A stretch of 64,000 bases of DNA from assembly GCF_954871325.1 (NCBI RefSeq), contig NC_088776.1, forward strand, positions 32,846,508 through 32,910,507, in the 5' to 3' direction. The notes below the pieces were generated by a model, which was not told where the DNA came from, searched no databases, and worked only from the letters and a program-made list of their open reading frames with translations. The translations under genes were made by a program, and so were the position numbers. The stretch comes from Gordionus sp. m RMFG-2023. Taxonomy: Eukaryota > Nematomorpha > Gordioida > Chordodea > Parachordodidae. Shown here piece after piece: positions 30,685 to 44,200 of the stretch. Every line of letters begins with the position of its first letter. The stretch's first letter is position 1.

Positions 30685-31505
30685 ATATGGGAAGGTATTG
30701 CAAATAATTCGACATTAATCTGTAAAGGAGTTTGTACAAATCAAACACTCAAGATTCTGGAAATAATTCTAGAATCATTTTATCTTATAAACTCCAAAAT
30801 ATTATATTTTCTTACCAATCGTTATCTCTTCTCTTGGACATATGTCAAGCAGGACTTTAAATTTTTAAAAAATATAGGCTGAAAAATAATATCCCTTACA
30901 TCGGAACCTAAGGAATATTATTTTTGAAAACAAAATGTACAAATTCAAATAAGATTATTCATGTTTAGTGGGAACTTGTAGTCCCACCTCCGTTAGGTTG
31001 TTTTTTTTAAATATACTTTTTTAAAGAATTATTTGTGTATATTTTATATTTATATAGTATATATTATTTTATAATAATGTAAATAAATTAGAATTATATA
31101 TTTAAAGAAAAATTATATAAATTCATTGGATTTATATTGAATATTGTTAATTGTATTAAATTTAATATTTTGAGTGTTTAATTTAAACTTTTATTTTTCT
31201 CATTTTCTCTCCTATATTCCAAATAATTTTCTCATATTTCCCCAAGATTTTTTCTCGGGGAATTTACACCCTACATAATTCCAAGCAAAATTTACAAAAT
31301 TTTTTAAAATTATTTCAAGGAGCTATCTAAAATTTTCAGGAGATTTGAAACTGTGCCCCCCCCCCCACAACGATGCTATAAAAAAAGAGTTTATTTGCTG
31401 ACGTATGGCTGGATTGTTAGTCCCCTTTTTAAATTTTGAGGAGGGGCTGCAAAATCTTTAATATTTACTTGGAAGTGTAAAAATTTTAATCCATTTTTCT
31501 TTATT
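30685..31505. other. Spacer without a supported gene
   Basis: AT-rich. At 31310-31375 it contains the same kind of MITE right end as at 20338-20479 ('ttttcaggagatttgaaact', then a run of 13 C). No coding region recognised. Confidence 0.45.
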
Positions 31506-31527
31506 ATTTTTATAAAATCGGTGACAC

Positions 31528-32048
31528 ATGAAAGATGTGGTATTTTATATTGATGATCTACTAATAACGGGAAGTAGTGACGAAGTTCATTTCAACAACA
31601 TAAAGAAGGTTTTTGAAAGAATACTATCTCATGGCTTAGTGCCTAATTTTGCAAAAAGCTTATTTTTCAAAAAAAGTCTAAGGTTCTTAGGACACGACAT
31701 CGACGCCAATGGGATCCACGCCAAATGCCGGAACCAAAATCAGCCACGGAATTGTCAACGTTTCTAGGTATGGCCGGTTACTACAGAAAATTTTTGAACA
31801 ACTTCGCTGAAATACCTGATCCTTTATACAGGATTGTCAACAAAGAAAAATGGGAGTGGAATTTAGAACACTCGAAAAGTTTTGATGATCAAAAGACATT
31901 GATTAGTCTTCCTCCAGCTTTGACGTTCTTTAATCCTGATTTACCTATTGGAATTGCAATGGATGCATCTAAAAGTGGTTTGGGAGCTGTTTTGTTTCAC
32001 ACTGAAAAAGATGGCAAAGAAAAACCGATAGCTTTTGCAAAATTATAA
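31528..32048 (+). pseudogene. Ty3/gypsy reverse transcriptase/RNase H fragment
   Basis: Two overlapping open frames (31528-31767 and 31725-32048). The first has the RT active-site region FYIDDLLITGSS and the block SLRFLGHDIDANGI. The second continues with FLGMAGYYRKFLNNFAEI and the RNase H start IAMDASKSGLGAVLFH, then KPIAFA, where it stops. A frameshift near 31725 and missing sequence on both sides make it a short relic. Its sequence differs clearly from the element at 22441-27073, so it is a separate Ty3/gypsy lineage. Confidence 0.85.
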
Positions 32049-33640
32049 AGTCAAAAGGAGGATTTTTTTAATTGTATTTTTATATAGTTAGATGGCGCCT
32101 TTATAGGATTGAGATAGAGAAGCAAATGGTTTTATTTTGGGAAATTATTATTTACATTCTATATTTTATTATAAACTAAAATAAAAATTTTGATTTCTCT
32201 CATTTGACAATGGATATTAGGTAAAAAAAACCATAAATATAAAAGGTAAAAAAAAAAAAATTTTTTGGAAATATTAATCTTATTAAATTTAAAAAATAAA
32301 ATAAGCAAGTAAATAAGGTACTAGTTAGAGAAAAAAGATTCAATAACTATCGACAGTGATGATAGTTTTATAGCATTTATTTCTTTATTTTAGTGGCGCC
32401 AACTTCACGGGAGTGGCGGAGCTTTCAGGGCTTAGAAATATTCTATAAAATATATATAATATTATTAATATTTTAAATATCAAATTTTTTTTATAAATAT
32501 TTTCAACCCCTATATAAATTTTTATTAGTCACCTTGTTCTATTTAAAGTTTAGGCTCAGTTCACCATCAGCAAGTAGTGGTGATAAGTGGCTCCATTTTC
32601 AGCAGGTTTTGAGCCAACTCTAAAAAATCTAACCCAAATTTATAAGCCAGGACTATCATTTTAGCCTCTATCGAGGTTTAAACCTAAAGGATAGCTCAAC
32701 ACTCATAAGAAAAATCAACACATGTAAAGCTTAGCAAATTTTTTCGACTGTTAGAATTGAGCCGATTTAACAAAACTACAGGCAAGAAATAATCCAATCT
32801 TAACAGAATCTTTTAAATGTTTAAATATAAATATTAAATTTATAAATATGTAGTTTTTTAGGATTAATAAATTTAAGGTCTCCTTTTGCCAATGTATCAT
32901 TTTTTATTCTGATAATTAAGAAGATTATATCCTTAGGAATATGTTGAGTAATTAAAAATATTTTAGGATAATAGTAAGAGAAATATTTAAAAAATATTAA
33001 GTTTGAATATTTAATATTTACGAATAGTTTTAAATTTACAAATATTTGATTGAAAAATAAAGATGATAATTATTCGATTAATGATTTTTGTTTTAATTCT
33101 TGTATACGATTCTAATTTTTGACTCAAATAATTGTGTTCGTTAGAATCAAATGGCATGAATACATTTTGCTTAATTTTGTAACAAAATCGAACGAATTTA
33201 AAAGTAAATAATTTGTCTGTAATGTTCAAAAATATAAAAGAACCCTCGTATTGATAACGGAATGAATTCCAGATCCATAAATATATGAAAACGAGCCCAA
33301 AGAAAGCGGAGAAAAAATTTGGAAAATCTCTAAATTCATACTTTTAATATAGATATAGGTAGTATTAAAATAGTGACATTAAAAATAAAATATAAATAAT
33401 TTATTCCTATTTGTAAAAAAAAATCGATTTTTATTATATTATGATATATTAAAAATTAGTCCCACTTCACGCCCAAATTTTTATGCAATACATGAGTAGC
33501 CTTATCTCATTTTAAAATATTGCCAATATCCATTGCCTACAGCGTACATGATAGGATTTTCACTGGATGCAAACCCACCAAAAACATATGCTTACTCTCC
33601 CTAAAATATTTTCGTCGCCTTTGGTGGCGATGTTTTCCAT
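32049..33640. other. Non-coding stretch with MITE and dispersed repeats
   Basis: No gene seen. A degenerate MITE lies at 32575-32779 and a dispersed repeat at 33480-33640 (inverse of 690-820). Around 32395-32440 a G-rich fragment (GTGGCGCCAAC, GTGGCGGAGC) looks like another transposon end. Confidence 0.45.
32575..32779. repeat. MITE, TAGTGTTGTTAAAC family, diverged copy
   Basis: Ends TAGTGGTGATAAGTGGCTC and GAGCCGATTTAACAAAACTA. Internal 'taagccaggactat' and 'gaggtttaaacc' blocks match the family loosely. Confidence 0.55.
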
Positions 33641-33649
33641 TATTAAATA

Positions 33650-34130
33650 TCTTAAATAAAAAATTAAATTTGTAGGCAAAATTCTCCTAAAAATAACTTA
33701 AATATGAGGAATTAATAATTCCTATATTTTACCACAAAAAAAATTAAATTTGTAGGCAAATTCTCCTAAAAATAAGTTAAATATTTTACCACAAAAAAAA
33801 TTAAATTTGTAGGCAAAATTATTCTAAAAATAACTAAATATTTTACCACAAAAAAATTAAATTTATATGCAAAATTCTCCTAAATATAACTTAAATATGC
33901 GGAATTAATAATTTTACCACAAAAAAAATTAAATTTGTAGGCAAAATTCTCGTAATAACTTGAATATTTTACCACAAAAAAATTAAATTTATAGGCAAAA
34001 TTCTCCTAATTCCTATATTTTACCACAAAAAAATTAAATTTGTAGGCAAAATTCTCCTAAAAATTTCAAATTCTCCTAAAAATTTCTTCACAAAAAAATT
34101 AAATTTTTAGGCAAAAATAAAAAATTGATA
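33650..34130. repeat. AT-rich minisatellite, variable unit of about 45-65 bp
   Basis: About nine units built on AAAAAAATTAAATTTGTAGG / CAAAATTCTCCTAAAAATAA, then CTTAAATATTTTACCAC. Units vary in length because the second half is sometimes missing. It ends some 540 bases upstream of the ric-8 start codon. Confidence 0.88.
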
Positions 34131-34197
34131 AAAAAAATATCATAAAAAAAAACATAAAAAAATAACAAAAAAATAATAAAATAAAATAAAAATAATA

Positions 34198-34320
34198 TAC
34201 CCCCGAGAATGGCAGTAACCATTAACTTATTTACCCCCATTTGGGAGCAAACAGCCTAAAATTTTCTATTTACCCCCAAATGGGGGCACGCAGCCTAAAA
34301 TATAATTTTCTATTTACAGC
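34198..34320. repeat. Short repeat with TTTACCCCCA units
   Basis: The phrase TATTTACCCCCATTTGGGAG / TTTACCCCCAAATGGGGGCA recurs, with CAGCCTAAAAT after each. ACCCCCAAATGGGGG is itself a near-palindrome. Confidence 0.6.
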
Positions 34321-34668
34321 CTCCTTTGTTAAAAATATCGATTAAATTATGGGTTTTCATGAATCAGTAAATACCTTATATTATTGTTTTAGAATTTAAT
34401 TATATCATACACTTTATGTGACTCAGGATCTTATACAGCTAAATTATCATGCTATATTTAAAACCTTTAATATTAATTAACCATTGTTTTTTAGATATAA
34501 TTTTAAAAAATTAAATTTTTAAAATAATTTTTATAACATTTTAATTTTAAAACAAATATTACATTAATATTAACCACACAATCTTTGGAATTAAAAATTA
34601 ATATTTTTTGGAGGCGTTTTTAATCCTTGCAAAAGATCTAAAATAAGAGATATTTAATATCAACTAAA

Positions 34669-35296
34669 ATGTTTCAACAACTATTAAAAATTTTGGATGA
34701 CCCAAATGATGAAGTTCTTATTAATAATAATCTCATAAATGATAATAATGGTGGAAATAGAGTCAAAAAATTTGAAAAGGTTCAACAATTCTTAGACAAT
34801 TTTGTTAATAATCATTCGACTGATACATTTATATTCCCTGAACTTAGACAAAGCTCTGACAGTGATAAAGAAAGAGTATTTTCATTTTTGTTTGAAGTTC
34901 TTAAAGAAGAAAAAATGGCTGAATTACAAATATTAAATGAAGAAAATGCAGAAATAAACAATGATAATTTAAAAAATCACCTAGGATTTTGGTCATTTTT
35001 TAGTCATGGAAATAAATTTAGAAAATCAAGTTCTTATAATATTGATTATGATGAATCATACCATCAAGATCCAGAATTTTTTGTTAATTTAACAGCTCTC
35101 AAACTAACTTGCCTTAAAACATTGAGATTGTTAAGCAGGGACAAAGAACTTTATGCTGATAAGAGTATGGATAAAATTATAAATGGGGAAAATTTAATGA
35201 TTTTGGTTAAATTAATGAAGACAGATCCTACTCCACTTGAAAATATTATAAATGAAGATGTTTATGAAAGCAATGAAAAGAATTATACCTACAATG
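34669..35296 (+). CDS. ric8: ric-8 exon 1 (residues 1-209)
   Basis: Starts at the ATG in 'actaaaATGTTTCAAC'; a downstream start would remove the N-terminal helices. It holds Asn/Asp-rich insertions (residues about 15-30 and 85-125) and the conserved LTCLKTLRLLSRDKELY. The donor is ATG|GTTTAA at 35296/35297, phase 1. The open frame continues 23 bases into the intron before a stop. Confidence 0.85.
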
Positions 35297-38200
35297 GTTT
35301 AATTTTTTTTATAATTTAAATAAATTAAGATTTTTTTGAATAGTAGTTCATGCTGTAGATTACATGATTAATATAAATCTTAAACTATAGATAGACCTGT
35401 GTGGTGTGCATGACACCTAAGACTTTTGTGGTAATTCTATTATGTCCAGGTATGTAAGTCCTCCCCCCCCCCCCAAAGCTAAAAGATTCAGATTCTGGCT
35501 ATAATATTTTTCAAAATATTACTGTTTTATTATTTATATTAGTGATCTGCATCGGGCCTAATTTTTCAAGCCTGGCATAGCCCGAAATTTTTTTATAAAG
35601 TTTTGCCAGGCCTGGCCCGAATTTATTTAAATGTAGAAATTAATTCTTATAATTACTCAAAATAAACGATATGTTATATGGCATCTATTTTCTATAAATA
35701 AAATCACATATTTTTATTTTAAATAAAAAATTCAACATATAATGGAGAAATTTAGATATTTTTTAAAAAAAATTTAAGGCCCCATCCAGCCCGGCCTGAA
35801 TTTTATTAAAAAATATTTGGCCCAACTCGAAAGCCGTTCGGGCCGGGCCTACTTTTGCAGATCTCTTATTTATATTTTATAATAATTATTATCTCTTATC
35901 ACATATATATTCTAATTTACATTTATTTATCACATTTACAGAAAATATAAATAAAATTACTCATTTAGGCTTACCAGGCATCCTCTTTTAAGAAAGCATG
36001 TCCTTGATAAAAATATGTCTAATATCTATTTTTTTTTTAATTTGTCCTTTTTATTAAAAATAAAAAATGGGAATTTTTTCCATAAGTAAAGCAATGTTTT
36101 AAGCAATATTAAAAATGGACAAATAATCCTTAGGTGCAATGCAAAATAATTTATTAAATGTATATAGATGTTGCATGGAATATTTTGATCTTTGGTCAGA
36201 ATTCCTAGAAGAGAATATTAAAATTAAAAATGCTCCAAAGTGGTATGATTTAGAAAAGTTTATTTATTTTTGCTATACTGGAATGCTAATGTTGAAAGCA
36301 TCTTCTTTAATCGAGAGTAAATGAAAAAATGAGAGGAATAGATTATTTGTGGACTCTATAAGAGAAATTATATGCATGCAACATAATTTTAAATTAATCG
36401 TTTTTAATAAAAATTTTAGAGAAAATGCCAAATATATAATGAAAAATATTTGGCAATGAAAATATGAAAATAATATGATTTATAAGTTTATATATTTTGT
36501 TGGATTTTAATTATTTAATGTTATTGCTATATAAATGCAATAAAAATAAATGCTTGCTTAAAAATCAATTATTTTTTTAAATTTATTTAGTTGCCCAATT
36601 TAACATAAAAAAATAGGTCCTTTTTTCCACTAAAAAGAATCTGTCAACCCTAGCTAATTTATTCTATGAATTAATATCGATTTCAAATTTTCATTAACAT
36701 TATAATTATCTACTATAATAAATTAGTATTTATTATATTATTTATAAAAAAAACATCCCTAAATTGAATAAAAATTATTATTTGACTTTTGAATAAAAAC
36801 TTAGAATGAATATATGAAAATACATATTGATTATTATGTTAGTCCATCATGATTTTTTTAGATTTTTAATGAAGACTAAGATAAAAAATAAAATTTATAT
36901 TTAACCTTAAATGTCGGTAATTTAACCTTAAATAGTTGTGATATAACCTTAAATAATTTAGCAGATAAAGAAAACTTGTGGACTTATTCACTATTAAATT
37001 TGATAAATTAGATGTAGAGAGTTTAATATCTTATTATTCTACTTGAGTTTTTGTTTAAAAAATGTAAGTCCAACTAAATCTCAATATAAAGATATCTTTT
37101 TAGAATTTTTTGGCAGGATATTAAATTAGTTGATCGTGGATGCTATCCAGATTCTATTGAAACTTTGTCTTTTAAGGAAATTAAGTCAATATGTTTTAAA
37201 ATATTTAAACCGACTTCGACGATTTTTGCGTCTAGATTGACTTTGTTAGACTTCGAAGAACAACGGAGACTATAACTGAATTTGGGGAAAAAATTATGGT
37301 AATTGATAAGCGTTGTTAATATCTTAAATGGAAATGTTAGAATTGGAGAGATCTTCGGGCTCTATATCTCCACAATTTTGATAGAGGTAATAATGCATTG
37401 ACTTTCCAATTTAATCTTGATCTGGCAACTGCTTCTGAACGGGCAGGCAAAGGAATAGCCAATAAAAATATGTCGGTTGTCAATAATATAAATAATAATA
37501 ACAAAAAAAAGAATGACACTAATAATAATAATTATAAATATCCATTTTAAAACGAATACATTTAATAAAGGCGATGTTATATTAAAGCCAAATACAATAA
37601 TTCATTAGATAAAGGGTATGATATAATAAAGCCAAATACAAAAATTCGTTTGATAAAGGCTATGCTATAATATATCCAAATGCAATAATACGTTGGATAA
37701 ATGGTATGCTATAATAAAGCCAAATACATTAATACGTTGGATAAAGGGTATAATAAAGCCAACTATTATAATACTTTTGATAAATATAATAAAGTAAAAT
37801 ATTATAAATGTGGGTTTAGTCGTAGCCGAGAAGAAAGATATCCAGCCACAAATGTGATATGCAACAAATGTAAAAAAATTGGCCATTTTGCAGTTTATAA
37901 ATCATAGAATTATATAAGTGTCATCAAGTCATTCTATTCATAATATATGAAAAATTTAGGAAAATCGACAGAATCAAGCAAAATAACTGCAGAGATTAAT
38001 AGTTAGATATTAAGTTTGATTTTGACACTGGTGCGCCGGTGTCATTGATCAGAGTTGATATATGGACAAGTATTGGACGACCAAAAATTAAGCCAACCTG
38101 TCCATTGACCGTATATGGTGACCAAACGTTAAATTTTAAGGGTGTGACCCAGGTTAACGTTAAGATTGGATCACGGAAAAGGTCCCTAACTGTGATGTGT

Positions 38201-41200
38201 TAATAATGAACACTAATGGGGTACATCTTTTCGCACTCCATAGAGTAGCGTTCAATTTAAGAATTCCCCAAAAAGTTAAGATAAAACAAGTGCAAAATTC
38301 CATTAAGGATGTTCCGTTGGACCAATCTAAAACATCGAATCACGCTATAACAAAGGAAAATTTTGCGTAACATTGGAATCGAGAATTGGTTAGTGAACAT
38401 CAGGCAATTCTCTAGATAAGATGGGACATTTACGTAATTTTGTGATGTGAATTAATTTAAAGGATACAGCTGTACCAAGATCGTTTCCAGCCTGCAGGGT
38501 TCTTCCGCGTCGCAAAGCAATTGAAATGGAAGTAGACCGATTAGTGGTTGCTGGAATTATCGAAAAGATTGATTCGACTAAAGGGTACAGCGGTCAACGC
38601 CAACCGTAAATGTGCGCAAGAGTTATGGCGATATTTGAACTTGCGCTGATTTCAAAGTTCTGCTTAATCCGTGTTTATTATATGTCCATCATATTATTCC
38701 TACCTTAAACGATTTGTTAGAGAAAATCCAAGGTGGTGATCAATTTATCGTGATAGATATGAATGATGCATACCTACAGATCAAAGTAGATTTGGAGTAT
38801 CAGGAACTTCTAACGATAGAGACTCAGGGGGTATTTTCGTTTTCGGATATCTTTTGGATTGGCAAGTGCACCTACTATATTCCAGAGATTTATGGATGTT
38901 GTTAAAAGATTGTCAAATGACCGGTACATATTTAGATGACCTAATTATTTCTGGTTGATACGATGAGGAGCACATAAAAAATTTGCGATTCGTGTTAGAT
39001 AGAACAAAAATCTGTATCATTTTTAGGGGTGATTATTGATAAATCCGGTATACGTCTTAATCCAGGAAAGATGAAGGATATCCGGAATCCACCAAAACCT
39101 AATTACAACAATTTAGATCTTTTCTGTGTCTCGTGAATTAATATGAATGTGTTATTGGAAATCTGTATAGTAAAGCTGCACTATTACAGATTAACGAGTG
39201 TGTAAGTACATTGGCGATGGACGAAAGAGGACCAAGATTCCTTTGAAGGGGTTAGAAAAATATTATTATTTGACTTTTGGATACAAACTTAAAATGAATA
39301 TATGATAATATCTATATTGATTGCTGTAATTTATCATAGTTTTATATAGTTTTTTTAAGATTTCGCCAATAGATGTCCAAACCTTTGAGGCATTTATGAG
39401 CAAAATCGTCAGGTTTGCGTAATATTTTTCTGAATATAATATTGAATAACACTGCTGCAAGATTTAACAAGGGCAAAAATCTTTGAATATCAACAAAATT
39501 GAAGATTTTTTAAAAGAAGATTAAAAAAATTTCTGATTTCATCATAAAAGATTTTTTACAAAATAAATTTGAAATTTTAGATAAAAATTTGATCAAAAAT
39601 CAAAAATATCTTCTTTTAAAAAAATCTTCCAAAATCAAAATCTTTTCTTTTTGAGCAAATGCTAAACTCTACACTACTGAGAAATACTTTAATATTTGGC
39701 ACCAAGCACTTATAAAATCATTGAAAAATTTGCTCAATTCCAAAGAGGATTAAATTTCTTATAAATTTAAAATGTGCTTCTTAATTATATATTTTCCCCA
39801 TTTTTTAATACACCATATATTTTTCCATAAATACTTTGTAAGTTTATATGCGTGCAATAATTCTTATGAATATTTTTGTGCACTATTCTATAATTCTAAC
39901 ATTTTTTTAAGTATAATCTAGATACAAAAAGACTTTTTTGGAGACATTTATTTTATAACTAGCTAATTAATCCGTCAAAAATGACGGGGTTGAGAGGTAA
40001 TTAGTTTGTGTATATGGTACTAAATATGCTTTATATTAAAATTTAGGAGAAAAAGAGGTAAAATTGTTGCAATGTAACTCGTGGCATTAAGGGTATTAGA
40101 AATATCAAAATTTAAATTTGTGATAGGAATCATATTGGGTAAAATTAAAAATAGAGATTCTTCAATATTTTTGAATTTTAAATATGGGCTAGACATTGGC
40201 CTCAAAATTTTGTTTTGCAGACACAGCTAGGCCTGATCAAAAAACCACGTCCCATGCAACTTTACAAAATTTTGCCATTTATTTCTATTGTAATTTAATA
40301 ATAATGTCTTAAATTTAATTATATATTTAGAATAAAATTTAAATTTGTGATAGAAATCATATTGAATAAAATTTAAAATAGAGATGCTTGGAAATTTTTT
40401 ATTTTAAATATGGGGTAGACATTGGGCTGAATTTTTTTTTGCAGACATAGCCAGGCCTGATCAAAAAACTAAGTCCCATGCAACTTTCATAAAATTTTGC
40501 CATTTATTTCTTTTGAAATTTAATAACAATATCTTAAATTTTATTTTATATTTAGAATAAAATTTAAATTTGTGATAGAAATCATATTGGGTAAAATTTA
40601 AAATAGATATGCTTGAAATTTTTTTAATTTTAAATATGGACCAGACATTGGCCTGAAATTTTTTTTCTCAAACCTGGCCAACCCATAATAATTTTGTATT
40701 TTTTCTTAAGCCAGGAGATAGGTAAATATCTGAAAACCATATTGTTGGGAAAATTTTCTCAAGCCCGCCAAAGACCATAATAATTTTGTTAAACTGAAAT
40801 AAAATATATAAAAGTCATAATTCATTTAAAAATAAAATCAGAATATGAAAGTTGCATGGGATTGGTTTTTTAATCAGGCCTGGCGATTTCTGCAAAAAAA
40901 TTTTCAGGCCAATGTCTAGCCCATATTTAAAATTCAAACATTTCTATTTTATATTTTACACAATATGATTTCTATCACAAATCTAAATTTTATTCTAAAT
41001 ATAAAATTAAATTTGAGACATTTTTATTAATTTACAATAAAAATAAATAGCAAAATTTTATGAAAGTTGCATGGGACTTGGTTTTTTGATCAGGCCTGGC
41101 TGTATCTGCAAAAAAATTTTCAGGCCAATGTATAACCTATATTTCAAATTCCAAAATCTTAAAGCATCTCTATTTTAAAATTTATCCAATATGATTTCCA

Positions 41201-44200
41201 TCACCAATTTAAATTTTGATATTTCTAATATATGCTCACGGTATACATTGCAACAATTTTACTTCTTTTCTCCTAAATTTTAATATTTATATTAAATTTA
41301 TTAATAAAGTATATTTAGTACCATACACACAAACTAAATAATTACCCTTCAACCCCGTCAGCTCAGCTAGTATGGTAATAAATGGCAGAATTTTAAAAAT
41401 ATCAGCTATTAAATAATATATATATATAATGAATATTTTAAGTTTAATTATATTCTGGTGCATGCTTAAAACATACGACTTTGAAACTGGAGGTCTGTGG
41501 TTCGACTCTCGTAGAGAGCAAAAAAATAACATTACACTATATAGTCTCCTTAAATTTTAAATACATTAGGAAGATACGAAAACGATCATGTTTTGATTAT
41601 GGAGATTATATATATTAGATGATTTATAAGCCCATTATATATTTTTAATATTTTATCATTAATTTATATTTAAATTTATGTATTGGAAATTGTCAATATT
41701 TAATAGTCACTACCTAATAAATTTCTGAAACTTAAGATATTCTTAAATAACTTCGAATATAATTCTAATATATAAAAATTATATTATTAATTAATTAATA
41801 TATCCAGGGGCGTCACGAGCCTTTATAATCTCGGGGGGCTCAAAAAATTTTTTTTTAGCTAACATTATCCAAAATTACCTTTTTTATTTAGTGGTATAAA
41901 AAACAAAATTATGATGGGGCTCTTTAAATTTTTCAGGCAGCACGAGTCCCTGCACCCCCCCCCCCTCCAATTGATCCTACTGAATATATCGTATAATTAT
42001 AAATACATTAATAATATTTATTAATTTATTTAATAATTATTTTCACAATAAAGAGAAACTTATTTATATGAAATATTTCTTAAAATTTGAATTTATTATC
42101 AACAAACAACAAGTTTAAACATTTTTATCTTCACATAATTATATGTATATTCTTTATGGATCCCTTAAATCCAAACAATCAATGTACGAGGTCTTAGAAA
42201 TTTCTAATGGTTACATGCAGAATCGAATATCAGGAGAATTGTCTGGTTGGGTGATAACACCACTATATTTGAAGAAAAAACTAGACAATTTTGTCATAGT
42301 GGATGGAGGATTAGAAAATATTAAAATAATTAGAGAAATTATTGTTGCGTTAAGATTTAAGACTTCAGATTTAGAAAAAGTAATTGACTCTGAAAATAGA
42401 AAATCTGTAGAAGCACTAGACATCATTTTATAAACATTTGATCTGAATGATAAAAATACATGTTTTGAAATTGATAAATGTGATAACGATAATGCTTTAA
42501 AATAAAATGTTACTACATGTTGGCATAGAATTTTAATGATGCTAGAAAGTATGAATGGGTCATTCCATGACAAATCAACCACGATTCGGCCGACCCCCTT
42601 CGAATTTTATAGAATTTGGTAAGCAAAGAAAGGTTAGTTTAGTTAAGAAATAGCCAAAATTTTAGCCTCGTAATATTTATATTTTTGGAGATATTAGGGT
42701 TCAAAGTCCCAAAAATGACGTATCTTTACCATCTGCCTTCATTCAATTAAGCATACCTTAAAAACTACATAATTTTAAATAACAAATTTAATATCAAAAT
42801 TACGTACAAAGATTCTACTTTCGGATAAAAAAAATTTTTTAATTTTTTTTCCAAATTCCGGTCATTTTATTCAATATGCAAGGACTAAAAACAATTTTTT
42901 GGAAATAATACGACTTTCAATTTTTTTAAAAAATTTATTAGACATTAGTAAACTCTTCCTTTATATTTTTTAAAAAAAAATTGGTCTGGGACGCGGCCAT
43001 CTTCATTCTCAAAATCAATAAAAATGTTTAGTAAAGTGTATAAATATTTTCTCGAAAGGGGGCGTCTTTGTATAAAATTATATATTAATTAGTTTTTAAT
43101 AGTTTTTCTTATACTATTTGATATAATTTTAAGGATTATTGATATTGTAAGTGAAAATAACAATAAATGGGACTTTCATTCAATTATATAAATTGTCTAT
43201 CGATAAAAGAAATTTAAATTATTACTTTATTTATAATTTATTATAAAATATTTTGCCTATGTAACATATATTTAATGAATATTAATAAAATATATTCAAC
43301 GAAGTTTTTAGTTCTTAAATATATGAATCAGAATCTTGTGCATTTCATATATGGCGCCCTAAATATTTAAAATAATTGATATAATATAAATTTAAAAATC
43401 TAATATATAACTCACTTTTAAAAGATTCTGATTTTTCGGTAGCGCGTTTACTTTCTTGTGACGACAATGTTTAACTACGGCCTAGCAGTTAATGGTGAAA
43501 CTAATGATAAGTTATGACATTTTGGCAAGTAAAGAGTGTCGTCTATACTTGGAAATGTAAAGGAATTAAAAGGTCCTGATGGGTGTAAAAACTTTATATA
43601 TATTTCTTCCTGCTTTTGATTTTTCACCAAAACAAAGGCTAACCAATTGGAATCATAAACACATTATGTATTTTGATATTTCTCCAAAAATTATACTTTC
43701 ATCATTATATGATAAATATTCTATAGTGCTTTCTATTGAATTGGAATACATTTTACTTTATCGAGCCATTTAAATAGCTGAATGTGACTTGTTAGATGTT
43801 TAAATCATTTTCTCATTGCACATAATATAACGAAGAATAATATCAAATTTTTAGCTATTTTATCTTTTAGAATAATTTGTTTTTTTTAACATTATGAATA
43901 AAGTGAATTTTTTTAAAATTTTGTGTAAAAATAACCAAAAATAAAATATAAGATCGATTTTTTTGAAATATATTGACCATCTGATATTTTTTAAAACTGT
44001 TAAATATCGACTTCTATCCGATATTCGACACAGCCCTACTTTAGATTCGAAGATTCTCACTATGCCCTTCAAATTAATAGGAAAATTTTAAAATTATAAT
44101 TGATAAAATTGTTAAATTCCTTTTATATTTATACCCAATAAATTTTATTTAGCAAAAGTTGTTTCAATTTCAAATATATTTTAGTGTTCATGCAAAAAAA

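Noticed and set aside
33650-34130. CRISPR-like array
   Set aside because: Units vary in length with no constant repeat and unique spacer pattern, and the genome is eukaryotic; it is a minisatellite.
41287-41532. Minus-strand frame with RESNHRPPVSKSYVLS
   Set aside because: Such wording is the usual chance translation of a tRNA-like sequence, which lies here at 41456-41520.
43579-43773. Plus-strand frame of 64 codons in ric-8 intron 1
   Set aside because: No recognised motif and no continuity with other frames; chance is as likely.
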